A stretch of DNA of 64,000 bases from Paenibacillus tundrae. Lineage in GTDB: Bacteria > Bacillota > Bacilli > Paenibacillales > Paenibacillaceae. A model generated the notes under the pieces. The model saw only the letters and a program-made list of their open reading frames with translations, did not search any database and was not told the origin of the DNA. This document shows, piece by piece, positions 30,863 to 39,062 of this stretch (positions within the stretch are counted from its first letter, which is position 1; each line of letters begins with the position of its first letter). The stretch is taken from contig NZ_CP145605.1 of NCBI RefSeq assembly GCF_036884255.1, positions 3,782,001 through 3,846,000 on the forward strand, in the 5' to 3' direction. The position numbers and the translations under genes are program-made.

Positions 30863-31990
30863 TTAAGCCAATCTTGTTTTGAAATCCTGGTATCCGAACT
30901 CTCGCACGATTTCACAATCGCCATCTTTTCGTTTGACTGCAATGGCTGGCAACGGCATGCCGTTAAAGGTATTGGTTTTTACCATGGAGTAGATCGCCAT
31001 GTCCTCGAATACGAGGCGGTCACCTTCTTGCAAAGGTTGATCGAATGAGTAATCTCCAATGACGTCACCAGATAGGCAAGTTTGTCCACCCAGACGATAC
31101 AGATGCGCCTTCTCGCCCACTTCTCCTGAACCGATCAGCGGCGGACGATACGGCATTTCCAGTACATCTGGCATATGACATGTAGCTGAAGTATCCAGAA
31201 TAGCAATATCCATGCCGTTTTTGTGGAAGTCCAGCACGGAAGTCACCAGATATCCTGCATTTAGAGCAACGGCTTCTCCCGGCTCCAGATAAACTTCTAG
31301 ACCATAGTCGTTCTGCATACGCTTAATGCAAGCTTCCAATCTTGGAATGTCATAGTCTTCACGTGTGATGTGATGTCCACCACCGAAGTTAATCCATTCC
31401 ATCTGTGGCAGCCATTGACCGAACTTCTCTACAACTGCGTTCAGCGTTGTCTCCAGATCATCGGAGTTTTGCTGACACAATGTGTGGAAATGCAGTCCTG
31501 ATACCCCTTCGAGCAGTTCTGCTCGGAAATCCTCTTGTTTAGCTCCAAAACGAGAACCCGGAGAACACGGATCATAGATCTCGTGTCCTTCTTGGGTTGA
31601 ACATTCCGGGTTAATGCGCAAACCAACCTTGCGGCCAGCCTGAAGCGCCTTATCCTTAAATTTCGCAAGCTGCGAAAATGAGTTGAAAATGATGTGGTCA
31701 CAGATCGAAATAATCTCGTCGATCTCTTCTGCACGGTAAGCTGGAGCAAAGACATGGTTTTCCTTGCCCATTTCTTCGTGACCCAAACGTGCTTCATACA
31801 GTCCACTTGCCGTCGCACCACTCAGGTATTCTCCAATGAGAGGATACATCGCAGTCATGGAGAACGCCTTTTGTGCAAGCACAATTTTGGCACCTGTACG
31901 CTGCATTACCCCGTTCAGGATTTTTAGGTTTTTCTCAATTAGGCTCTCGTCAACAACAAAGCACGGCGTCGGTAATTGCTCAAACCGCAT
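30863..31990 (-). CDS. nspC: Carboxynorspermidine/carboxyspermidine decarboxylase
   Basis: 375 residues from MRFEQLPTPCFVVDE. It is a fold-III PLP enzyme: Lys41 in VLAQKAFS should bind PLP, the EPGEAVALNAGY segment (about 237) is the family GGG/EPG loop, and GQTCLSGDVIGDY (about 301-313) holds the active-site Cys-Asp contributed across the dimer. It decarboxylates carboxy(nor)spermidine to the free polyamine. The ATG lies 1 bp after the TAA of the dehydrogenase gene, so the two are tightly coupled. The frame continues upstream to 32038, but that part overlaps the dehydrogenase and is not homologous. Confidence 0.92.
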   Translation of the reverse strand: MRFEQLPTPCFVVDESLIEKNLKILNGVMQRTGAKIVLAQKAFSMTAMYPLIGEYLSGATASGLYEARLGHEEMGKENHVFAPAYRAEEIDEIISICDHIIFNSFSQLAKFKDKALQAGRKVGLRINPECSTQEGHEIYDPCSPGSRFGAKQEDFRAELLEGVSGLHFHTLCQQNSDDLETTLNAVVEKFGQWLPQMEWINFGGGHHITREDYDIPRLEACIKRMQNDYGLEVYLEPGEAVALNAGYLVTSVLDFHKNGMDIAILDTSATCHMPDVLEMPYRPPLIGSGEVGEKAHLYRLGGQTCLSGDVIGDYSFDQPLQEGDRLVFEDMAIYSMVKTNTFNGMPLPAIAVKRKDGDCEIVREFGYQDFKTRLA

Positions 31991-31991
31991 T

Positions 31992-33230
31992 TTAACGAAC
32001 AAGCTCCGATTCTTTTGCTTCTTCTGGCAGTTCATCAACCAATACCGGGTTGAAGTCTTCTACCCATGGGAGACCCCATTTGTTCAATTCTTCCATGAAC
32101 GGATCTGGGTTGAACTCTTCGACGTTGAATACGCCTGGTTTATTCCATTTACCTGTCATAACCATTGCCGCACCGATCATTGCTGGAACGCCTGTTGTGT
32201 AAGAGATCGCTTGGGAACCAACTTCTTTGAAGCACTCTTGGTGATCACAGATGTTGTATACATAGTATGTTTTGTCTTGGCCATCTTTTTTACCTTTGAA
32301 AATGCAACCGATGTTCGTTTTACCCACTGTACGTGGTCCAAGGGATGCTGGATCTGGCAATACTGCTTTCAAGAATTGCAATGGAATGATTTGTTTGCCT
32401 TCATATTCAATCGGTTCGATTGAAGTCATGCCTACGTTTTCCAATGCTTTCAAGTGAGTCAGGTAGCTTTGGCCAAATGTCATGAAGAAACGGATACGTT
32501 TTAGACCAGGAATGTTTTTCGCCAAGGACTCCAATTCTTCATGGTACAACAGGTACATATCTTTTTCGCCAACTTCTTTGAAGTCATAAACACGTTTGAT
32601 TTCCATTGGCTTCGTTTCGATCCATTCACCATTTTCCCAGTATCTTCCGTTAGCTGAAACTTCACGGATGTTGATCTCAGGGTTAAAGTTTGTTGCGAAC
32701 GGGTAACCATGGTCACCGCCATTGCAGTCAAGGATGTCGATATATTCGATTTCATCGAAATAGTGTTTCAGGGCATATGCAGAGAATACGCCAGTTACGC
32801 CAGGGTCAAATCCGCTTCCAAGCAATGCAGTAATGCCTGCTTTTTCAAAGCGCTCTTTGTAATCCCACTGCCAGCTGTATTCGAATTTTGCTGTATCTTC
32901 TGGCTCATAGTTCGCTGTATCCATGTAGTTTGTTTTCGTTGCAAGACAAGCATCCATGATCGTCAGATCCTGATATGGCAAAGCCAGATTCATCACGATA
33001 TCCGGTTTAACTTCGTTGATCAACGCGATCAACTCGTCAACATTGTCAGCATCCACTTGTGCTGTCGTAATTTTTGTTTTGCCGCCGTCCAGCTTCGCTT
33101 TAAGTTCGTCACATTTTGATTTTGTACGACTCGCGATGCAGATCTCCTCAAAAACTTCGCTATTTTGAACGCATTTGTGTACTGCCACAGAAGCAACGCC
33201 GCCGGCGCCGATGATTAGTGCTTTTCCCAT
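31992..33230 (-). CDS. Carboxynorspermidine/carboxyspermidine dehydrogenase (saccharopine dehydrogenase family)
   Basis: 412 residues. The N-terminal Rossmann motif is LIIGAGGVASVAVHKC (about 5-20); LLGSGFDPGVTGVFSAYAL (about 136-154) and DHGYPFATNFNPEINIREVS (about 173-192) are typical of CANSDH. It reductively joins aspartate beta-semialdehyde to putrescine or diaminopropane, giving the substrate of NspC. This is the alternative to SpeD/SpeE for spermidine-type polyamines. AGGAG lies 8 nt before ATG. It is the first gene of a two-gene operon preceded by a terminator and a structured leader. Confidence 0.92.
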   Translation of the reverse strand: MGKALIIGAGGVASVAVHKCVQNSEVFEEICIASRTKSKCDELKAKLDGGKTKITTAQVDADNVDELIALINEVKPDIVMNLALPYQDLTIMDACLATKTNYMDTANYEPEDTAKFEYSWQWDYKERFEKAGITALLGSGFDPGVTGVFSAYALKHYFDEIEYIDILDCNGGDHGYPFATNFNPEINIREVSANGRYWENGEWIETKPMEIKRVYDFKEVGEKDMYLLYHEELESLAKNIPGLKRIRFFMTFGQSYLTHLKALENVGMTSIEPIEYEGKQIIPLQFLKAVLPDPASLGPRTVGKTNIGCIFKGKKDGQDKTYYVYNICDHQECFKEVGSQAISYTTGVPAMIGAAMVMTGKWNKPGVFNVEEFNPDPFMEELNKWGLPWVEDFNPVLVDELPEEAKESELVR

Positions 33231-33337
33231 TTTTCATTCTCCTATCCCCATATGTAGGTTCGTTTTTTTTGTACGATTCCATGCCATCACAGATTGTATT
33301 GTTTCATTATGCAACGTTCACCCGCTACTGATACAAT

Positions 33338-33389
33338 AAAAAAAGCAAGGTGAAAAATGCCGCATATTTGCGCATCATCACACTTGCTT
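33338..33389 (-). terminator. Intrinsic terminator or attenuator upstream of the polyamine operon
   Basis: On the minus strand AAGCAAG (33389-33383) pairs with CTTGCTT (33349-33343), with inner GTG/CAC and ATGC/GCAT pairing, followed by seven T. It lies about 110 bp before the dehydrogenase ATG, so it either ends an upstream short transcript or attenuates the operon. Confidence 0.75.
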
Positions 33390-33400
33390 GTTGATATACA

Positions 33401-33472
33401 TCATAAATAAGACGTGAAGACTCCTTGACCAAAAAAATTCACAAGAACTCCTTTGGCGGAAAGCTCCTTCAT
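33401..33472 (-). CDS. Possible 23-codon leader peptide
   Basis: ATG at 33472 opens a 23-codon frame beginning MKELSAKGVLVNFFGQ and ending TSYL-TGA. An internal GTG at 33442 has a good AAAGGAG 5 nt upstream and would give a 13-residue peptide. The frame is enclosed by an 11-bp inverted repeat (33390-33400 and 33471-33481) and is followed at once by the terminator, the arrangement expected of a leader peptide. No homology recognised. Confidence 0.35.
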   Translation of the reverse strand: MKELSAKGVLVNFFGQGVFTSYL

Positions 33473-33542
33473 GTATATCAATATTGGATCAGAGTCTATA
33501 TAGCAAATAATTCGCCTTTACCACTCTTATTGACCGTTTCAC

Positions 33543-33688
33543 AAGTTGATGTGCAATTGCACTGGTTGTAAAGTAACCAACTTATAAAATTTGAGCTTTG
33601 AACTCAATCAATAAGGCAACATAAGTTGCCAATCGGCGTTTGACCCGGCTGTCCGTATGGCCTTAACTTCCTGGGGGAAGTGGTCAAA
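33543..33688 (-). ncRNA. Multi-hairpin region, candidate structured RNA
   Basis: Several perfect stems follow each other in 146 bp: TTTGACC/GGTCAAA (33639-33645 with 33682-33688) enclosing CTTCC-TGGG-GGAAG; GGCAAC-ATAA-GTTGCC (33615-33630); TTGAG/CTCAA (33591-33607); and AAGTTG/CAACTT (33543-33548 with 33578-33583) enclosing GTGC-AATT-GCAC and GTT/AAC stems, which makes a three-way junction. No known riboswitch consensus was recognised. The strand is assumed from the flanking minus-strand genes. Confidence 0.4.
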
Positions 33689-33814
33689 TTTATCTGCTGG
33701 AAAGCTCTAATTCATATTGATAAATCAACTTTCCAAAATCACAGGTATTACACTATCAGACGTTTCCGAAAAAATCAAGGCATATTTAAAAATAAATTTT
33801 GAGAGTCTATTAAA

Positions 33815-34273
33815 CTATACGTGGAATTGGTAACCCTCGAATACTTTCATCCCTTCTCGATTGAGTAATTCCTTTACAACCTCAGGGTGTTGAGGACTTT
33901 TCGCAAACACTTCTTCACATGAGATCATAATATTACTTCCAGCAATTTCAGCCAATTGATCATGGGATACACTATACACAAGTCTGCCGAGATTAGACCA
34001 CACCATCGCTCCGGAGCACATTACGCATGGCTCACAACTCGTATACAAAGTGTATTCGCTTAAGTCAAATACGTGATGCTCTGAACAAAATTTTCTTATA
34101 AGTCCAATTTCGGCGTGATGAGTCGGATCACACAACGTATTAATTTTATTTTCACCTATCATCACGACCTCTTCATTCTTAACCAGAATTGCACCAAAAG
34201 GTTCGTTTCCCTCTTGGCGCGCTTGCTGTGCAATTTCAATAGCTTTATGCATAAAATATTCATCTGTTCTCAT
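33815..34273 (-). CDS. Nucleoside/guanine deaminase (cytidine deaminase fold)
   Basis: 152 residues from ATG 34273, set by GGAGG 8 nt upstream; the frame continues to 34408 but the extra part lacks a site. Zinc-binding motif 1 is THHAEIGLI (HAE, about 50-53) and motif 2 is TSCEPCVMCSGAM (PCxxC, about 80-90). The size and the SCEPCVMC pattern match the GuaD/TadA branch, so it probably deaminates guanine or a free nucleobase. A single gene; tRNA deaminase is less likely because the TadA-specific C-terminal pattern is absent. Confidence 0.85.
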   Translation of the reverse strand: MRTDEYFMHKAIEIAQQARQEGNEPFGAILVKNEEVVMIGENKINTLCDPTHHAEIGLIRKFCSEHHVFDLSEYTLYTSCEPCVMCSGAMVWSNLGRLVYSVSHDQLAEIAGSNIMISCEEVFAKSPQHPEVVKELLNREGMKVFEGYQFHV

Positions 34274-34923
34274 CTGTCTAACCTCCATGAACATTAATAA
34301 TCCCATAACAACTAAGCTGATGTAGCATCTACCTCGATAACATCTGCCGAATACCTCTATTCTAGCATGATTGCTATTACAAGTATGATAAAATCCCTGC
34401 AAATTCAAATCAAATCAGTACATCCGAAGCGTTAAATTGAAACTCCCCCCATTTCGATTCAATTCATTGCCTTACTGCCAATAACAACATATTGTTCGCT
34501 CTTCTCTCTCTCATATTATCAGCCCTATCTTCCACTTGCACAGCAACTGAAATTTAAACCGTAATTAATTGAAGCGAATATTAATGAGGTAATCATGGAT
34601 ATTCATTCATCTCTGTCGAGTGATCCTGGTTACTTTCATTTTTGTCTAGACATAAATGAAATGCATATTTGAATTACGAAATATCACAGAAAGTGGATAT
34701 TCATATCTTCATTCAACATCTACAAACTTGCTCATTGAGTAAATTTGCACATTGTGCAAGTTGTTGTTATGATAATTTCACAGCATTCTATTTGCTCACC
34801 TATATTCTCACAATTCTAAATTTTATTAGACATAAGGGGGAATTCTATTTACACGTTATAAAATAAATAAGCTAATTCCGCCAGCTTCGCTGGAGATGGA
34901 GATGAACGCATAAGCGACCGCTC
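34274..34923. other. 650-bp AT-rich gap with one palindrome
   Basis: No gene supported. TTGCACA-T-TGTGCAA (34745-34759) is a perfect 15-bp inverted repeat inside a larger AACTTGC / GCAAGTT pair (about 34725-34762), a plausible operator for the TetR gene 165 bp downstream. CCAGC-TTC-GCTGG (34881-34893) is a small hairpin. A 65-codon frame at 34669-34866 lacks coding character. Confidence 0.5.
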
Positions 34924-35544
34924 ATGATTAAACGAACTTTAAGACATCTAAAAAAAGAAGCGACCGAAAAGTCGCTTGCCAGCATTGCATTCGAACTTAC
35001 CCTGGAACATGGGCTCGACGGTTTTACGGTCGAAGATATTGTGCAAAAAGCAGGTTATTCTCGCAGAACGTTTGCCAATTACTTCACTTGTAAGGAAGAA
35101 GCTGTTGCCAGAGGAGCTACATCGGTTCTGAATACGGCTGAACTAGAGCATTTGCTCACCGAGCTGCCCGAGCATGCGTCTCTACTCGATGTCCTCTACC
35201 AATTAATTAAAATGCAGCTTACTACAGAACTCATCGGAAGATTGCATCAACTCTTATTGTTATCTAAGACGTATCCCGTGCTGGAGCCACATTACCTCGG
35301 GGCAATGCACCAGATGCAGACGCAAGCGCAAGAAACGCTGCTGGATCTGTCTGATGGAAAGTACGATGAAATTTACACTTATCTTCTACTCAACTCGATC
35401 TATGGAACAATCCTTCCATTAATTGATGGAAGACTCAATGTGTTATTGCCAGGTCAGGCTGTAACGGATGATACCAAAGAAGGTGCAGTCACATTTGACC
35501 AGTTTTTAGAAACCGTTTTTGATCATTTGCGAAAAGGCTTCTAG
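34924..35544 (+). CDS. TetR family transcriptional regulator
   Basis: 206 residues. The N-terminal helix-turn-helix (about 10-58, FTVEDIVQKAGYSRRTFANYFTCKEEAV) is standard TetR; the C-terminal two-thirds is an all-helical ligand domain. The ribosome binding site is poor (GGAG about 23-28 nt upstream), so the start or initiation may be unusual. It precedes an MMPL exporter by 48 bp on the same strand and most likely represses the pair together with itself, released by an exported compound (inference). Confidence 0.88.
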   Translation: MIKRTLRHLKKEATEKSLASIAFELTLEHGLDGFTVEDIVQKAGYSRRTFANYFTCKEEAVARGATSVLNTAELEHLLTELPEHASLLDVLYQLIKMQLTTELIGRLHQLLLLSKTYPVLEPHYLGAMHQMQTQAQETLLDLSDGKYDEIYTYLLLNSIYGTILPLIDGRLNVLLPGQAVTDDTKEGAVTFDQFLETVFDHLRKGF

Positions 35545-35592
35545 CCTCCCATCATTCATATGCATCTATTCAAAGGAGTGTAAAAGAGAGAA

Positions 35593-37923
35593 ATGTCTAC
35601 GTTATTATACAAATTGGGAAAAACCGCTTTTCGCAAACCGTTATACTTCATTATTGGCTGGGTACTGATTCTGGGCATTGTTATTTCGATGATCAGCATC
35701 AATGGTGTACATATCAGCTCTGAGATGAAGATTGAAGGTACAGAGTCACAGAAAGTGTTGGATCAGTTAGCAAAAGAACTGCCAGCCGCTTCAGGCGGCC
35801 AAGGAAGTGTCGTTTTCAAAGCACCCGATAACGAACGTTTGGATACTCCTGAACGCCTTAGTGCGATTATGAAGGGTGTCAGTGAAGTGTACGGGTTAGA
35901 GCAGGTCATTAATCCTGCGGATTATGCAGCAGAAGCTAGCAGTGCCGGTGCATCTGCAGACATGTCTCAAATGTCTCAGGCTGCTGGTGCAGCAGCACAA
36001 TCCGGGAACACAACACCACCTCCGTACGGACCATTAATGGTAGAAGGTGTTCCCGTTCCTGGTGTATTAATCTCTTCGGACGGCAGCACCGCTCTATTCC
36101 AGTTCCAATTCACCATTGAACAATCTGCCATTACACAGGATATATTCGATGCCGTTATTCAATCCGTTATGACGGTAGAGCAAGGAACTAATATCACCGT
36201 GCTCCCGGGTGAAACACTTAAAGCCGTATCCATCGGTGTTGGTTCGGCTGAGATCGTCGGCTTGGTTATCGCTATTATTGTTCTATTAATCACGCTGGGT
36301 TCCGTTGTTGCAGCAGGATTGCCTCTGATTACAGCTCTTCTTGGGGTGGCGATCGGAGTAGGCGGAGCGTTCTCTATCTCCAAATTCATTGAAATGCCTA
36401 GTGTCACTTCCGTTCTAGCTCTTATGGTTGGTCTGGCAGTCGGTATAGATTATGCTCTATTCATCGTCAATCGCCAGCGGCGAATGATTATCGATCAGCG
36501 TTTGAGTGCACAAGAAGCGACGGCAAGAGCAATCGGTACATCAGGCAGCGCCGTATTCTTTGCTGGTTTAACGGTTATCATTGCACTATGTGGTATGCTC
36601 GTGATTGGACTTGCCTTCTTATCTACAATGGCTCTTGTTGCGGCTGCGACTGTGCTAATTAACGTATTTGTTGCGTTGACCTTGTTGCCGGCTCTGCTGG
36701 GGCTTGTCGGGGAACGCATCTGTTCGACTAAAGCTCGCGAGAAAGGTGCACAGCCATCAAAAGCGGCTAATCATGGAATTGCTGACAGATGGGTTAAATT
36801 CGTTATCAAAAATCGTTGGGCTACTATTATTGCCATTGTCGTTATTCTTGGCTTTGCTGCTACACCAATCACTAAAATGGAAATGGGCATCCCTGGGGCA
36901 TCCTCGGCGAACCTGGACACAACAGCAAGACAAAGTTATGATGCGATCTCCGAAGGATTCGGAGAAGGATTCAACGGTCCGCTTATTTTGGTTGCAGAAC
37001 CTAACAACTCCTCAGCTCAGGTCACCCCTGAACTAGTTGGCAGCCTGATGATGGGTCTGCAAGGTCAGGACAATGTTGCTCAAGTCACGCCACTTGGCAT
37101 GACAGAAGATCTGGCGATATTTAGTCTCATTCCGAAGACAGGTCCTAATGATGTGACCACCAAAGACCTAGTCAATGATCTACGTTCTGCCGATGCCAGT
37201 TTCGCACAGCAGAATGACGTAAAAATTGGAGTTACAGGTCTGACAGCGGTCAACATTGATATGTCGGCCAAACTGGCACAGGTATTCCCTATTTATGTAG
37301 GTATTATTATTCTACTCTCACTCATTATTCTATTACTTGTATTCCGTTCAATTATCGTTCCGATCAAAGCAACGATTGGCTTCCTGCTTAGTATTCTGGC
37401 TACATTCGGTATTACAACCGCGGTGTTCCAATGGGGCTGGCTGCATTCGCTCTTTGGCTTCGATACGGGCGGTCCGCTGCTGAGCTTCATGCCGATCATC
37501 GTAACAGGCATTTTGTATGGTCTAGCCATGGACTATCAAGTGTTCCTTGTCAGCTCGATGCGCGAATCATATGTGCATGGTCACAGAGGACGCGAATCGG
37601 TTGTTCATGGATACAATCAGGTCAGTCGTGTTGTCGTAGCGGCAGCGGTGATCATGGTTTCTGTGTTCGCAGGATTCATCTTCACAGATGATGTCATGAT
37701 CAAACAGATCGGTTTTACGTTGGCCGTAGGTATCCTCATTGATGCCTTCATCATTCGTATGGGACTTGTTCCTGCCACTATGGCGATCTTCGGCGACAAA
37801 GCCTGGACGCTTCCTAAGTGGTTGGATCGTATCCTGCCGAATCTGGATGTGGAGGGTGAGAAGCTGATTGCAACACTGAATGCGAGTGATCAAGCACCTT
37901 CTCATACTGAATCCAAAAAATAA
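35593..37923 (+). CDS. MMPL family RND-type transporter
   Basis: 776 residues, two repeats each with one helix, a large outside loop and five helices. First repeat: loop about 35-205, then helices about 210-370 with VGIDYALFIVNRQRR near 285. Second repeat: loop about 430-555, then helices about 560-740 with GLAMDYQVFLVSSMRE near 640; the paired Asp-Tyr residues carry the proton relay of MMPL proteins. It resembles B. subtilis YdgH. Probably exports a lipid or lipophilic drug. Loop 1 has an Ala/Ser/Gln-rich stretch (about 115-140). AAGGAG is 14 nt before ATG. Confidence 0.92.
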   Translation: MSTLLYKLGKTAFRKPLYFIIGWVLILGIVISMISINGVHISSEMKIEGTESQKVLDQLAKELPAASGGQGSVVFKAPDNERLDTPERLSAIMKGVSEVYGLEQVINPADYAAEASSAGASADMSQMSQAAGAAAQSGNTTPPPYGPLMVEGVPVPGVLISSDGSTALFQFQFTIEQSAITQDIFDAVIQSVMTVEQGTNITVLPGETLKAVSIGVGSAEIVGLVIAIIVLLITLGSVVAAGLPLITALLGVAIGVGGAFSISKFIEMPSVTSVLALMVGLAVGIDYALFIVNRQRRMIIDQRLSAQEATARAIGTSGSAVFFAGLTVIIALCGMLVIGLAFLSTMALVAAATVLINVFVALTLLPALLGLVGERICSTKAREKGAQPSKAANHGIADRWVKFVIKNRWATIIAIVVILGFAATPITKMEMGIPGASSANLDTTARQSYDAISEGFGEGFNGPLILVAEPNNSSAQVTPELVGSLMMGLQGQDNVAQVTPLGMTEDLAIFSLIPKTGPNDVTTKDLVNDLRSADASFAQQNDVKIGVTGLTAVNIDMSAKLAQVFPIYVGIIILLSLIILLLVFRSIIVPIKATIGFLLSILATFGITTAVFQWGWLHSLFGFDTGGPLLSFMPIIVTGILYGLAMDYQVFLVSSMRESYVHGHRGRESVVHGYNQVSRVVVAAAVIMVSVFAGFIFTDDVMIKQIGFTLAVGILIDAFIIRMGLVPATMAIFGDKAWTLPKWLDRILPNLDVEGEKLIATLNASDQAPSHTESKK

Positions 37924-37960
37924 ATGAATGAAGGGCTATGCCCATCATTTGTCTAATTCG

Positions 37961-37997
37961 AAGACCTCCTCTGATGGAATCATTGGAGGTCTTTTTT
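37961..37997 (+). terminator. Intrinsic terminator of the TetR-MMPL operon
   Basis: AAGACCTCC pairs with GGAGGTCTT, with inner GAT/ATC pairing, followed by T7. About 40 bp past the stop. Confidence 0.9.
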
Positions 37998-38025
37998 TAT
38001 TTTACATCATCGCCAATCAACTGAT

Positions 38026-38775
38026 CTAGGCAATGATGTCTCCGATATTCTGATTATAGCTAAGAGACTGGCATGAGGACACAAAGCTTGAGAATAACTT
38101 TTGACTATGCTCATCTACACGAAAACTATATTCTGGATGCCACTGTACAGCCATAACAAATGTACGCTCAGGCATAACTACAGCTTCCACTAATCCATCC
38201 TCAGCGACGGCTACAGCCGTTAATTGATCAGCTAAAACTTTGATCCCCTGATGATGATAACTATTCACTTTAATTGTATGAGTCTGAAGAATATCGTGTA
38301 GTAAATTATGTTTAGCGATATGTACCTCATGGACAAGATTCGTGTACGGCGGACTTTGCTTGTGCTGAACAGGTATCGGTACCTGCAGCCCAGTCGGAAT
38401 ATCCTGAATCAAAGACCCACCCAACATTACATTAAATAGCTGCAGTCCACGGCAAATCCCAAAGGCTGGTTTATCTAGCTGGGCGACCTTTTGAAAAAGA
38501 AGTGCCTCCATTCGATCCCGTTCATGACATAGCTCCCCGCACGTCTCCTCCATCTTTTCATGATAAAGCTCTGGATTGAGATCATGTCCGCCGGTGAATA
38601 AAAATCCGTCAAGTTCATGTGCTAGCCTTACAATAATATCGAGGTTAGTCGTCAGAGGTAACATCATTGGAATTCCGCCTGAACTCTCTATAGCGTACAT
38701 ATAATCCGGAAGCATCCAATAACTTTTTTTATCAGAATCATACAACGGCAGAACACCGATGATTGGCTTTTTCAT
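38026..38775 (-). CDS. Gamma-glutamyl-gamma-aminobutyrate hydrolase family protein (peptidase C26)
   Basis: 249 residues. Class I glutamine-amidotransferase fold: the nucleophile elbow is FGICRGLQ (Cys108) and the catalytic His is in AVQWHPEYS (about 212). FTGGHDLNPELY near 60-71 is typical of the PuuD-like branch, which hydrolyses gamma-glutamyl-GABA in putrescine breakdown. The rest of the Puu pathway is not nearby, so another gamma-glutamyl amide is possible. GGAGG precedes ATG. Single gene. Confidence 0.87.
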   Translation of the reverse strand: MKKPIIGVLPLYDSDKKSYWMLPDYMYAIESSGGIPMMLPLTTNLDIIVRLAHELDGFLFTGGHDLNPELYHEKMEETCGELCHERDRMEALLFQKVAQLDKPAFGICRGLQLFNVMLGGSLIQDIPTGLQVPIPVQHKQSPPYTNLVHEVHIAKHNLLHDILQTHTIKVNSYHHQGIKVLADQLTAVAVAEDGLVEAVVMPERTFVMAVQWHPEYSFRVDEHSQKLFSSFVSSCQSLSYNQNIGDIIA

Positions 38776-38964
38776 TCTTTTTACCTCCTCATGTCATGGA
38801 ACTTACTGCTGGAACCAAGAAAGCTTGTTATCATTCTATCAAATCTGCCCCCTTACAAGCTCACCAAAAGATTGCATTTTTCTACTACATGTCAGCTAAA
38901 TAGGAATGTAAGAGTTAATATCAAGACGCATATGTTATTGAAAAAAGATATAAAACAACAGAAA

Positions 38965-39003
38965 ACCATACAGTTTCGCTAAACAGCAGCAAATTTGTAT
39001 GGT
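38965..39003 (-). terminator. Probable terminator of the MFS gene
   Basis: ACCATACA pairs with TGTATGGT (8 bp, 23-nt loop), followed on the minus strand by TTTTCTGTT. It lies 60 bp past the MFS stop. The rest of 38776-39062 shows no gene. Confidence 0.5.
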
Positions 39004-39062
39004 ATCTCACGAACCTTATCCGTTATTTATTGCAGCAAAACATTCAACTTAGGTCGGTTCGT

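Noticed and set aside
31836-32423. 195-codon frame opposite the polyamine genes
   Set aside because: Phe/Cys/His-rich shadow of the dehydrogenase/decarboxylase coding strand; no start signals.
33541-33735. Purine, lysine or T-box riboswitch near the deaminase and polyamine genes
   Set aside because: None of the conserved cores (for example the T-box GGTGGTACCGCG or the purine three-way junction loops) is present.
34669-34866. 65-codon frame in the gap before the TetR gene
   Set aside because: Low-complexity AT-rich sequence rich in Cys, Phe and Ile, no ribosome binding site; contains the palindrome better read as an operator.
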